Source of the DNA: Oscillospiraceae bacterium
GTDB lineage: Bacteria > Bacillota > Clostridia > Oscillospirales > Ruminococcaceae
Reading direction: 5' to 3'
Length of the DNA stretch: 32,637 bases
Assembly (NCBI GenBank): GCA_017473745.1
Contig: JAFUJP010000180.1
Location: 1 to 32,637 of the forward strand
Position numbers and translations under genes: made by a program. The first letter of the stretch is position 1, and each line of letters opens with the position of its first letter. Below the pieces are notes generated by a model that saw nothing but the letters and a program-made list of their open reading frames with translations, did not search any database and was not told where the DNA came from. Shown piece after piece: positions 8,743-15,547 of the stretch.

Positions 8743-8775
8743 AATGGGGCGTGCTTTATAAAAGTACGCCCCATT
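8743..8775 (-). terminator. Terminator/attenuator inside the importer operon
   Basis: Arms AATGGGGCGT and ACGCCCCATT, extended across one imperfect pair by an AT stem, around a short loop. On the minus strand it is followed by a six-T run. It lies just after the binding-protein gene and before the permeases. Partial termination here would give more binding protein than permease, as is common for ABC importers. Confidence 0.85.
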
Positions 8776-8808
8776 CTCGCTACTCAACGAGTAAACTTAA
8801 TTAAAGAA

Positions 8809-9897
8809 TTATCCGAGAAGCGGGATAATGTTTTCGCTCCACCACTGAGAGATTTCTGCGCAAACTTCTGCATAATGTGCTGCATCTTCAATGCCTACTG
8901 CGTTTGCATATTCGGAAGGATCGAAAGTTTTTTCAACAACGTCTGCGGGAATTTCAACGTCGGTTCTGGTGGGAACTGCGCCTGCTTTTGCAAGGTTGAT
9001 CTGGCCTGCATCAGAGAAGATATATTCTCTTGCAAGAGCTGCTGCGAACGGAGTATCGGAGTTCTTGTTGATGATGGATGCATAACCGACAAGGATCGCG
9101 CCGTCGGAAGGAATGCAGGTGGTCATATCATAGCCTTTGCTTTCGATTGCGGAATCTCTGTAAGTAAGTGCGTTGTAAGACCAGGTTACGCCGAGTTCGA
9201 TTTCGCCTGCTTCGATATTCTGAAGAAGGATATCGAGTTTGTTGATACGGCCGGCCTGTGCCATTTCAAGCCAGAATTCATAAGCGGGTTCAAGGTTATC
9301 AAGGTCGCCGCCGAATGCATAAGCAGTTGCAACAACAACGCCCTGGCCGGTTGCGCCGCCGACTACGTCGCCGATGGAAACGGAATAGGTGCCTTCACGA
9401 ACGTCTGCCCAGGAAGTAGGCATGGGTTCATCACAAAGATCGTTGTTATAAATGAATGCGGTGCATCCGGTATAAGCGATCATCCAAAGGCCGTCGGGAT
9501 CTTTTGCCCAATCCGGAACGGAATCCCAGTAAGAGGTTTTGTAGGACTGTACAAGACCGTCATCAATTGCCTGCTGGGTAAATGCAATACCAACGTCACC
9601 GATGTCTTTGGTATTGTCATTCGCGAAAGCAGTGAGTTCTTCTGCAGAGCTCATATCAACGTCAGACTGGGTGATGCCGTATTCAGCTTCAAGACCATCC
9701 CAGGAAAGTCCCCAGTTTGCCCAAGTATCGGGCATACCAACGGATTCTACATGTCCTTCTTTCTGTGCTTCTGCGATAATCTCCTCAAGAGTATAGGAGT
9801 TGAGGTCAACAGCCTCGGTATCGCCGCCGGAAGAGCAGCCTGCGAATACAAGTGCGAGGCAAGCAAGAATTGCGATCAGTTTAAGAGTGGTACGCAT
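8809..9897 (-). CDS. ABC importer solute-binding lipoprotein (spermidine/iron/phosphonate-type)
   Basis: 362 residues. The lipoprotein signal ends in ALVFAGC with Cys21 lipidated. The mature part resembles the binding proteins of PotD/AfuA-type systems (LEEIIAEAQKEGHV near the N-terminus, the TSWADV segment, and IFSDAGQINLAKAGAVPTR toward the C-terminus). The binding site is rich in Trp and Tyr, but ligand residues cannot be assigned from sequence alone. ATG at 9897 follows AAGGAAT; a longer frame to 9951 starts inside the leader and is rejected. It is the first gene of the operon. With two phosphodiesterase genes downstream, a glycerophosphodiester such as glycerophosphocholine is the best guess. 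Confidence 0.88.
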   Translation of the reverse strand: MRTTLKLIAILACLALVFAGCSSGGDTEAVDLNSYTLEEIIAEAQKEGHVESVGMPDTWANWGLSWDGLEAEYGITQSDVDMSSAEELTAFANDNTKDIGDVGIAFTQQAIDDGLVQSYKTSYWDSVPDWAKDPDGLWMIAYTGCTAFIYNNDLCDEPMPTSWADVREGTYSVSIGDVVGGATGQGVVVATAYAFGGDLDNLEPAYEFWLEMAQAGRINKLDILLQNIEAGEIELGVTWSYNALTYRDSAIESKGYDMTTCIPSDGAILVGYASIINKNSDTPFAAALAREYIFSDAGQINLAKAGAVPTRTDVEIPADVVEKTFDPSEYANAVGIEDAAHYAEVCAEISQWWSENIIPLLG

Positions 9898-9924
9898 TTT
9901 ATTCCTTCTCTCTGAAATAGAATT

Positions 9925-9952
9925 AGTGCATAATTTATATGACTTTTGCACT
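9925..9952. promoter_or_regulatory. Inverted repeat AGTGCA-N16-TGCACT in the importer leader
   Basis: Two 6-base half sites facing each other, placed from about the transcript start to +28 of the importer promoter. The same half sites occur at the same place after the pepT promoter, with a shorter spacer. This is consistent with a repressor site or a small leader hairpin; no regulator is identified. Confidence 0.5.
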
Positions 9953-9958
9953 GACCAT

Positions 9959-9987
9959 ATTATAGCTTTTTTTACACTTTTTGTAAA
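9959..9987 (-). promoter_or_regulatory. Sigma-A-type promoter of the importer operon
   Basis: On the minus strand TTTACA (9987-9982), a 17-base spacer and TATAAT (9964-9959). The start point would be near 9952, giving a leader of about 55 bases before the binding-protein ATG. Confidence 0.85.
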
Positions 9988-10072
9988 TGAATTTTTAAAA
10001 TATCGCTATTTTGTTGTATTATTGATGATAGTTTTTATTCATTTTTTACAAAAAATCCGCGCATTTTGGGCA

Positions 10073-10101
10073 TTGCATATTACACGCATGTTTGATATAA
10101 T
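10073..10101 (+). promoter_or_regulatory. Sigma-A-type promoter of pepT
   Basis: TTGCAT (10073-10078), a 17-base spacer and a perfect TATAAT (10096-10101). The transcript should start near 10108, about 40 bases before the pepT ATG. It is divergent from the importer promoter, with about 85 bases between the two -35 boxes. Confidence 0.85.
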
Positions 10102-10112
10102 TTAATGTATTA

Positions 10113-10132
10113 AGTGCAAGCTTTTTTGCACT
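10113..10132. promoter_or_regulatory. Inverted repeat AGTGCAA-N6-TTGCACT in the pepT leader
   Basis: Perfect 7-base arms around GCTTTT, beginning about 5 bases after the expected transcript start and ending just before the GGAGG ribosome site. It is a good place for a repressor, or a hairpin affecting initiation. It shares the AGTGCA/TGCACT half sites with the importer leader. Confidence 0.55.
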
Positions 10133-10147
10133 CTTTTGGAGGTAAAA

Positions 10148-11377
10148 ATGAAAGCATACGAAAGACTTCTTAAATATGTTCAGTATCCCACCGCTTCGGA
10201 TGAGAACAGCGAAACCTGCCCCAGCACTTCCGAACAAAGAATCCTCGGCATGGCGCTTTGTGATGAAATGAAAGAAATGGGCATAAGCAATGTTGTAATT
10301 GATGACAACGGATATGTCTATGGCGAAATTCCGGCATCTTCCGGCTGTGAAAATGCGCCCGTCATCGGCTTTATTGCCCACATGGACGTTGTTGCAGAGG
10401 TTCCCTGCGTCAATATCAAACCGCAGATTGTCGATTATCAGGGCGGCGACGTTCTTCTCAACGAAGAACAAAATATCTGGCTTTCCTGCAAGGATTTTCC
10501 CGAGATGAACGAACTTGCCGGCCAGCACCTCATCGTCACCGACGGCACCACCCTTCTCGGTGCGGACGATAAAAACGGCGTTGCGGAAATCCTTACCGCC
10601 GCGGAAGAACTCCTCGCAAATCCCGAAATCAAACACGGCAAAATTATGATCGGTTTCACCCCCGACGAAGAAATCGGCCGCGGCGCAAACCGTTTTGACC
10701 TTGAACGTTTCGGAGCGGATTATGCTTATACCCTCGACGGCGGCGCTTTCGGCGAAGTTGAATGCGAAACCTTCAATGCAGCCCACGCACATATCGTCAT
10801 CAACGGCGTTTCAGTACATCCCGGCAGCGCAAAGGACAAGATGATAAACGCTTCCATCGTTGCAATGGAATTCAACTCTCTTCTTCCCGCTGTTGAAAGA
10901 CCCGAACACACCGAAAAATACGAAGGTTTCTATCACATCACCGGCATGAAAGGCACCTGTGACAACGCGGAGATTTATTACATTATCCGTGACCACGACG
11001 CAGATAAACTTGCATACCGCGTTGAATACATCAAACGCGCCGCAGACGAAATCAACCGCCGTTACGGCGAAGGCACCGTTGTTGCGGAAACCGGTTTTGA
11101 TTACAAAAATATGAGCGTTATCATCAAGGACCATTGGCACCTTATCGAAAATGCAGAAAAAGCCATCCGCGCCCTTGGAACCGAACCTGTCACTAACCCC
11201 GTTCGCGGCGGCACCGACGGCTGTGTTCTTTCCTTTATGGGTCTTCCCTGCCCGAACCTCGGCACCGGCGGCTATAACTTCCACGGCAAATTTGAATTTG
11301 CAAGCATCGAACAGATGGACAAAGCCGTTGAAATGATCAAAAACATCGCAGTTATTTACGGCGAACAGACTAAATGA
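10148..11377 (+). CDS. pepT: Peptidase T (tripeptide aminopeptidase, M20 family)
   Basis: 409 residues, the normal length for PepT, a cytoplasmic di-zinc enzyme that removes the N-terminal residue from tripeptides. Metal and catalytic motifs: AHMDVV (His78, Asp80), LLGADDKNG (Asp140 region), TPDEEIGRGA with the Glu pair at about 174-175, then the YTLDGG segment and the C-terminal GGTDGCVLSFMGLPCPNLGT. The N-terminus MKAYERLLKYVQYPTASDE is very characteristic. GGAGGT lies before the ATG; a TTG at 10136 is part of that ribosome site. Codon use is rich in C-ending codons, suggesting good expression. It is monocistronic, ending in a hairpin series. Confidence 0.96.
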   Translation: MKAYERLLKYVQYPTASDENSETCPSTSEQRILGMALCDEMKEMGISNVVIDDNGYVYGEIPASSGCENAPVIGFIAHMDVVAEVPCVNIKPQIVDYQGGDVLLNEEQNIWLSCKDFPEMNELAGQHLIVTDGTTLLGADDKNGVAEILTAAEELLANPEIKHGKIMIGFTPDEEIGRGANRFDLERFGADYAYTLDGGAFGEVECETFNAAHAHIVINGVSVHPGSAKDKMINASIVAMEFNSLLPAVERPEHTEKYEGFYHITGMKGTCDNAEIYYIIRDHDADKLAYRVEYIKRAADEINRRYGEGTVVAETGFDYKNMSVIIKDHWHLIENAEKAIRALGTEPVTNPVRGGTDGCVLSFMGLPCPNLGTGGYNFHGKFEFASIEQMDKAVEMIKNIAVIYGEQTK

Positions 11378-11421
11378 GCACTGTGCTCAAAGAACATTTA
11401 ATTCCGTGCTCAAATGAGCAC
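11375..11421. repeat. Pair of short palindromes after pepT
   Basis: TGAGCA-CTG-TGCTCA overlaps the pepT stop (11375-11389), and GTGCTC-AAAT-GAGCAC follows at 11406-11421. Both use the same half sites in opposite order, so GTGCTCAAA and AATGAGCAC each occur twice. They precede the true terminator and lack a T run of their own. Confidence 0.6.
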
Positions 11422-11432
11422 GCATAAAGAAC

Positions 11433-11452
11433 AGCCCCTCAAAAGAGGGGCT
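11433..11452. terminator. Terminator between convergent pepT and the next gene
   Basis: Perfect 8-bp stem AGCCCCTC/GAGGGGCT with an AAAA loop. T-rich flanks follow on the + side (TTTAATGTT) and, more weakly, on the - side. The identical stem recurs at 12353-12372. Confidence 0.85.
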
Positions 11453-11458
11453 TTAATG

Positions 11459-12301
11459 TTATTTATCAAGAATTTCCGGAGGATAGAATCTTACACCGCT
11501 TATTCTATTTTCTTTAAAAAAGCGATACGCCTTTTGCGACATAAATGGCCAGCGCCAAATTTCTCCCAACATATCGAACCATTTTTGTGTAAGAGCAAAG
11601 TCCGAAACATTTTCCAAATCACTTGCGTTATAGTAAATATGTCCATCAACATAAGTTCTCATATGTCCGCATTTGTTGCCATACTCTTGACTTTGAACGA
11701 TTTCTGTTTCTTTTGCCATTTTTGGCATAACACCTGTTATTTTAAGCTGAAAAATATCCTCAAAGGGCTCGTTCCTCTCGTGCTTTATGATGGGCCAAAA
11801 CTCACAGCCTGTAAGTCCTTCCTCTTCCGCGAGTTCCTTGAACCTTTTTGTAACAATAAATTCGCGCATCCACCAGATGCCGGAAATATCATCCCTTTTT
11901 CCCATCTTTACCGCTCCACTTAAACGCAAAGGACGATTTTGGATTTTTCCATATGTGCAATACGGACAGCCGCTGTTTTCGTCGTAAGAAACATCAATAT
12001 ATTTATTTTCCGGCTGAGGATATCTCCCTTTATGGGAGTTTGGAACCATTCGCATGACAGGAGCTTCCAATCGTTCATTTTCGGTAAACACTTCGTCATC
12101 AAAAGCAACCGGATCAATGTTATTGTTGTCAAAGAATTCTAACAAATCATTATAATGAGGGTCATCTTCGTATAGTTCTATAACACACATTCCTGAAGAA
12201 TTTTTGGATGTAGGGATTTGCCCTGCTGTTGTAAGAGCTTCTTTTGCAAGGTGTTCATTACCCCTTCCAGGATTGAAAGAAAATCTTGTTTTTATTCTCA
12301 T
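11459..12301 (-). CDS. Hypothetical protein, immunity-protein-like, possible zinc site
   Basis: 280 residues; no signal peptide or membrane segment. A CPYC pair (Cys112, Cys115) and a later KCGHM (Cys211, His213) could bind zinc. Two related segments occur at about 148-168 and 253-272: F, then S/T-x-K, a helix, then (L/I)xG(V/C)xF(W/Y)P. The form 'reach-helix-GLxGxEFxP' is seen in Imm11/double-CXXCG-type proteins associated with polymorphic toxins, so an orphan immunity protein is possible; this is inference from pattern memory. GAGGAAAG precedes the ATG. The gene is AT-rich and flanked by terminators on both sides, so it is a single-gene unit. Confidence 0.65.
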   Translation of the reverse strand: MRIKTRFSFNPGRGNEHLAKEALTTAGQIPTSKNSSGMCVIELYEDDPHYNDLLEFFDNNNIDPVAFDDEVFTENERLEAPVMRMVPNSHKGRYPQPENKYIDVSYDENSGCPYCTYGKIQNRPLRLSGAVKMGKRDDISGIWWMREFIVTKRFKELAEEEGLTGCEFWPIIKHERNEPFEDIFQLKITGVMPKMAKETEIVQSQEYGNKCGHMRTYVDGHIYYNASDLENVSDFALTQKWFDMLGEIWRWPFMSQKAYRFFKENRISGVRFYPPEILDK

Positions 12302-12352
12302 TTTACTTTCCTCATCTTAGTAAATTGATTGTGCAAGCCTTGCGGCATTAAA

Positions 12353-12372
12353 AGCCCCTCGGCAGAGGGGCT
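12353..12372 (-). terminator. Terminator with the same stem as after pepT
   Basis: AGCCCCTC-GGCA-GAGGGGCT. On the minus strand it is followed by TTTTAATG, so it ends transcription of the gene at 12445-13005. Confidence 0.8.
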
Positions 12373-12444
12373 GTAAAAATTGTTTAATAAAGTTTAGCGC
12401 CAATAAATATTGGTAATTGATGCTTCTGTACATATGAGCTTATT

Positions 12445-13005
12445 TTATTTAAATCTCTCTGGATATAACTCTTTTGCTTTTTCATAATTATGTACATAAT
12501 AATACCAATTATTGTTCGACAGTGGTTTCACATCAATCAGTTGTTCCCCATAAGGTTCCGTTCCATATTTTATACCACGGCTTTCATTCATAGTTTGCCA
12601 CAACACAAAATTCAAATTACCCTCATTGTAAACAATTAGCTGAATTCCGTTTTTAAACAATATCTTTATAGAATTTATCAAATTATCAGGAATTGGTACT
12701 GTTTCATAACTTGAATCGTTTTGTTTAACTTCCATATACGATATTTCTTCTCCATAAAGGGAAGCATTTATAATGCGAATATGATTATAATCCATTTCTG
12801 ATAATTCTTTCGAAATAAAGGATAGGTCATCTAGATTATTTATCAAAAAAGTATTCGTTTTATTGTACCCCGGAGGCAAAAGAGATTTATTCAAAAATAA
12901 AGCAAGTATATCACCACCATTTGCCAACAACAAAAGTACAAATGAAATAAGAAACACCAAAAGGATAGATATGATGACAATTGAAACTTTTTTTAATATA
13001 TTCAT
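12445..13005 (-). CDS. Hypothetical protein with N-terminal membrane anchor
   Basis: 186 residues. One hydrophobic segment at about 6-31 (anchor or uncleaved signal) is followed by an extracytoplasmic domain rich in N, Y and I with no Cys; no family recognised. An open frame continues to 13053 and overlaps the stop of the small ORF upstream, but ATG at 13005 has a GGGGG site at good spacing and starts directly before the membrane segment, so I take it. The gene is strongly AT-rich and uses ATA and TTA codons more than its neighbours, which suggests acquisition from another source. Confidence 0.65.
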   Translation of the reverse strand: MNILKKVSIVIISILLVFLISFVLLLLANGGDILALFLNKSLLPPGYNKTNTFLINNLDDLSFISKELSEMDYNHIRIINASLYGEEISYMEVKQNDSSYETVPIPDNLINSIKILFKNGIQLIVYNEGNLNFVLWQTMNESRGIKYGTEPYGEQLIDVKPLSNNNWYYYVHNYEKAKELYPERFK

Positions 13006-13049
13006 TGCATAACCCCCGTTTTGTACCAGTTGATTCCTAACTCGAATCA

Positions 13050-13208
13050 TCAATTTGAGGAGAACCTTCTCTTAAATTGTAAGCGCTCCACCATCAAACC
13101 TGTATTTTTTTTAAGTTCTTTATTAGGAATGTATTCCTTGAATTTATCATAAATCTTTTGGAACGTTTCTTTATTTCCAATTCCAACAATTTCAACTACT
13201 CTTTCCAT
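13050..13208 (-). CDS. Small ORF of 52 residues, unknown
   Basis: Starts MERVVEIVGIGNKETFQKIY and is rich in Lys and Glu, with a basic C-terminus; a small, soluble, charged helical protein. A strong GGGGGGTGA site lies about 4 bases before the ATG. The stop lies about 45 bases before the chosen start of the membrane-anchored gene downstream, so they are probably co-transcribed. It could be a real small protein or the remnant of a larger gene. I find no match by eye. Confidence 0.5.
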   Translation of the reverse strand: MERVVEIVGIGNKETFQKIYDKFKEYIPNKELKKNTGLMVERLQFKRRFSSN

Positions 13209-13378
13209 AGTTCACCCCCCGGTCAACATCCATATTCCCCATATCCAAAACTATCAATTTTCAAAAAATTATAAATCTCAAATTCCCTGCCGGAAACATT
13301 TTTAAATATCTTTAGTTGATATAGTTTTAGATTACTATTATAGTTTTATAATAAGTCTATTCTTTTTTATCGTCAACA
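13209..13378. other. AT-rich intergenic stretch
   Basis: No convincing ORF or structured RNA. It is strongly AT-rich and should hold the promoter of the minus-strand pair at 12445-13208, but I see no clear -35/-10 match. Confidence 0.4.
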
Positions 13379-13379
13379 T

Positions 13380-13412
13380 AAAAACCTCCCCTTTTCCAAG
13401 AGGAGGTTTTTT
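13380..13412 (-). terminator. Terminator of the M32 carboxypeptidase gene
   Basis: AAAACCTCC and GGAGGTTTT form the main stem, with an extra CTT/AAG pairing inside. T-runs follow on both strands. It lies 12 bases beyond the stop at 13425. Confidence 0.88.
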
Positions 13413-13424
13413 GTTCTGCTATAA

Positions 13425-14930
13425 TCAGACTCCGTAAATATCGCTGAATTTCTTTTCAAGATATTCGACGTAATAGGTCGGGTCAAAGGGTGCGCCGCAA
13501 ACCATCTCGAAAAGGACTTCCGGATCATACATGCTTGCGTGCTGATAGATTCTTTCGCCAAGCCAGTCGGCAATGGGTTTAAGGCTTCCGGAAGCACAGA
13601 CAGCTTCAACGTCGATGTCCTCGCGCATTTTTGCAAGCATCTGTGCGCCGTATGCGCTGCCAAGTGCATAGGACGGGAAATATCCGATGCTGCCGCCGGA
13701 CCAATGGCTGTCCTGAAGGCAGCCTTCGGAATCGGAAGGAACGTCAACGCCGAGATATTCTTTATAAAGTCTGTTCCATTCTGCGGGAATATCGTCAACG
13801 GAAAGTTCACCCGCAAAGACCTTTTTCTCAATCTCATAGCGAATCATAACGTGAAGGCAGTATGTAAGCTCGTCGGCTTCGGTGCGGATGAGAGAAGGCT
13901 GTGCCTTATTAATCATCTCATAGGCCATTCTGGGGGTGATATCCCTGAACTGTTTCGGGAAAATCTCCTTGACCTTCGGAAGAATTGCGGTGATGAATGC
14001 TTCGCTTCTGCCGATGAGGTTTTCAAAGAAACGGCTCTGGCTTTCGTGGATACCCATAGAAACGCCGCCTGCAACAGCGGTATATTTATGTTCGTCTGCG
14101 CCGCCAAGTTCATAAAGTGCGTGGCCGCCTTCGTGAATTACGGAATACATGGAAAATTCGAAGTTTTCCTCATAATAATGGGTGGTAATGCGAACGTCAT
14201 CCTTTGTAAATTCAAGGGTGAAGGGATGCTCTGTTTCGCCGCAGACGCAGTGGTTCGGGTCAATTCCCATGTAGTCCATTAGGTACTTGGTGAGTTCTTT
14301 CTGTTTTTCAACCGGAAATCCTGTGAGGACGGGAAGAGTTTCGTTCTTGCTTGTTTCGCAGATTTTTTTGATAAGCGGAACGATATGCTCCCGGAGGGTT
14401 GCGAAGAATTTATCGCATTTTTCCATGGTAAGGCCCCGCTCGAACATATTGAGCTGGGTATCATAAGGGTTCTGATCCGGTTTATAATATTTTGCAAACT
14501 TTATGTTGTAATCAAAAATTTCCTTGAGCACCGGGCGGAAGGATTCAAAATCGTTTTCTGCCTTTGCTTTGTGCCAGACGTAATCCGCCTTGCTGAGGAC
14601 TTTCTGATAGGCGATATATTCTTCAACCGGAATGGTTTTCATAAATTCGTTATCGCGGAGAAGAAGCTCCACTTCCCTTGCCTGATGGGGAGTGAGCTCG
14701 TCCTTGTGCTCGTTGAGGTATTCGAGAAGCTCGATGGTTTCTTTTCTTGTTGCAAGGTCATAGCCGTATTCGCTGAGGATCGCAAGGGCTTCGCCTCTGC
14801 CCTCTTCGGTATCCTTGGGTGCAACGGTTGCGGAATCGAGATAAATGGAAGAACTTGCGTAATTGAACGCATACATTTTTTTCTGAAGTTCGGCAAGCTG
14901 TTCCAGTTTTGCAGTCATTTCTTCGGTCAT
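13425..14930 (-). CDS. Metallocarboxypeptidase, M32 family (thermostable carboxypeptidase 1 type)
   Basis: 501 residues, cytoplasmic, zinc-dependent, removing C-terminal residues from peptides. The HEGGH zinc motif is at about 266-270, preceded by HPFTLEFTKDDVRITTHYYE, which holds the family's HPF and DxRIT motifs. After it comes HESQSRFFENLIGRS with the third ligand Glu, then the conserved TEADELTYCLHVMIRYEIEK-type stretch. The frame extends to a TTG at 14951, but AAAGGAGA lies between that TTG and the ATG at 14930, so ATG is the start. With pepT it gives the cell peptide breakdown from both ends; they are not in one operon. Confidence 0.95.
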   Translation of the reverse strand: MTEEMTAKLEQLAELQKKMYAFNYASSSIYLDSATVAPKDTEEGRGEALAILSEYGYDLATRKETIELLEYLNEHKDELTPHQAREVELLLRDNEFMKTIPVEEYIAYQKVLSKADYVWHKAKAENDFESFRPVLKEIFDYNIKFAKYYKPDQNPYDTQLNMFERGLTMEKCDKFFATLREHIVPLIKKICETSKNETLPVLTGFPVEKQKELTKYLMDYMGIDPNHCVCGETEHPFTLEFTKDDVRITTHYYEENFEFSMYSVIHEGGHALYELGGADEHKYTAVAGGVSMGIHESQSRFFENLIGRSEAFITAILPKVKEIFPKQFRDITPRMAYEMINKAQPSLIRTEADELTYCLHVMIRYEIEKKVFAGELSVDDIPAEWNRLYKEYLGVDVPSDSEGCLQDSHWSGGSIGYFPSYALGSAYGAQMLAKMREDIDVEAVCASGSLKPIADWLGERIYQHASMYDPEVLFEMVCGAPFDPTYYVEYLEKKFSDIYGV

Positions 14931-15015
14931 TTCGGTTTCTCCTTTTTCCAAAAGATTATAAACACATTATGCACCATTTCGTGTTTTTTGGCAAGGGGCA
15001 AATAGCTATGTAAAA

Positions 15016-15042
15016 AAAGAGCCGCGGATTGCGGCTCTTTTC
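15016..15042 (-). terminator. Terminator of the gene at 15044-15490
   Basis: Perfect 11-bp stem AAAAGAGCCGC/GCGGCTCTTTT with a GGATT loop; A/T runs lie on both sides. It begins right after the stop codon of the gene on the minus strand. Confidence 0.92.
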
Positions 15043-15043
15043 T

Positions 15044-15490
15044 TTATTCTTCAACTTCTTCTACTTTTACAATTATATCTCTCGTAAATCCTTCTTTGTA
15101 ATAGATGATATATTCTTCACCGACAATAAACTCTCTCGGATATACGGTTTTCTTCGATTGGGCATCAATATTAAAAGATCTGGTAGTTTCTCCATCAGTA
15201 AATTGGTACGAATTTGAAAGTCCAAATGGATATGACGCTCTTGAATCACGATGCCACGAAACATACTCACCTGAATATGTTTCATAATCAGGTGAAACGA
15301 TTGAAATAGCAACGGTAGTCGTCGCATATACACCAAATAAAAAACCTAAAATTATAATTGCTAAAGATTGTTTTTTTATTTTGTCGTCAAGCTTTTTTAA
15401 GAAAATCTGCCTGAGAATTAGCAGAATAATTGCGATAATGATCAAAAGAATACGAGGCTTAAGATCATATAATAATCCATCAATATACAT
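15044..15490 (-). CDS. Hypothetical membrane protein, DUF3592-like topology
   Basis: 148 residues. Two membrane segments near the N-terminus (about 12-28 and 41-62) are separated by a Lys-rich loop, then a beta-rich domain of about 85 residues ending in an acidic tail (KVEEVEE). The order 'membrane helices, then a domain with YxSGEYV...YxFTDGETTRSF...EYIIYYKEG' resembles DUF3592-type proteins, but I am not sure. GGGGGAT lies before the ATG at 15490; a TTG at 15499 sits too close to that site. AT-rich and single-gene. Confidence 0.65.
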   Translation of the reverse strand: MYIDGLLYDLKPRILLIIIAIILLILRQIFLKKLDDKIKKQSLAIIILGFLFGVYATTTVAISIVSPDYETYSGEYVSWHRDSRASYPFGLSNSYQFTDGETTRSFNIDAQSKKTVYPREFIVGEEYIIYYKEGFTRDIIVKVEEVEE

Positions 15491-15547
15491 TAAAAACAAT
15501 CCCCCTATTCCTTAAAATTTTTTCTCTCCGATTCTGTATTTTTTACA

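Noticed and set aside
8875..9915. A long open frame (346 codons) on the + strand opposite the solute-binding lipoprotein gene
   Set aside because: Cys/Asn-rich translation with no family features and no ribosome site; it is a mirror of the strongly biased codons of the real gene.
11433..12372. Repeated AGCCCCTC/GAGGGGCT hairpins as a short CRISPR-like array
   Set aside because: Only two copies almost 1 kb apart with a gene between; they act as terminators and there are no cas genes.
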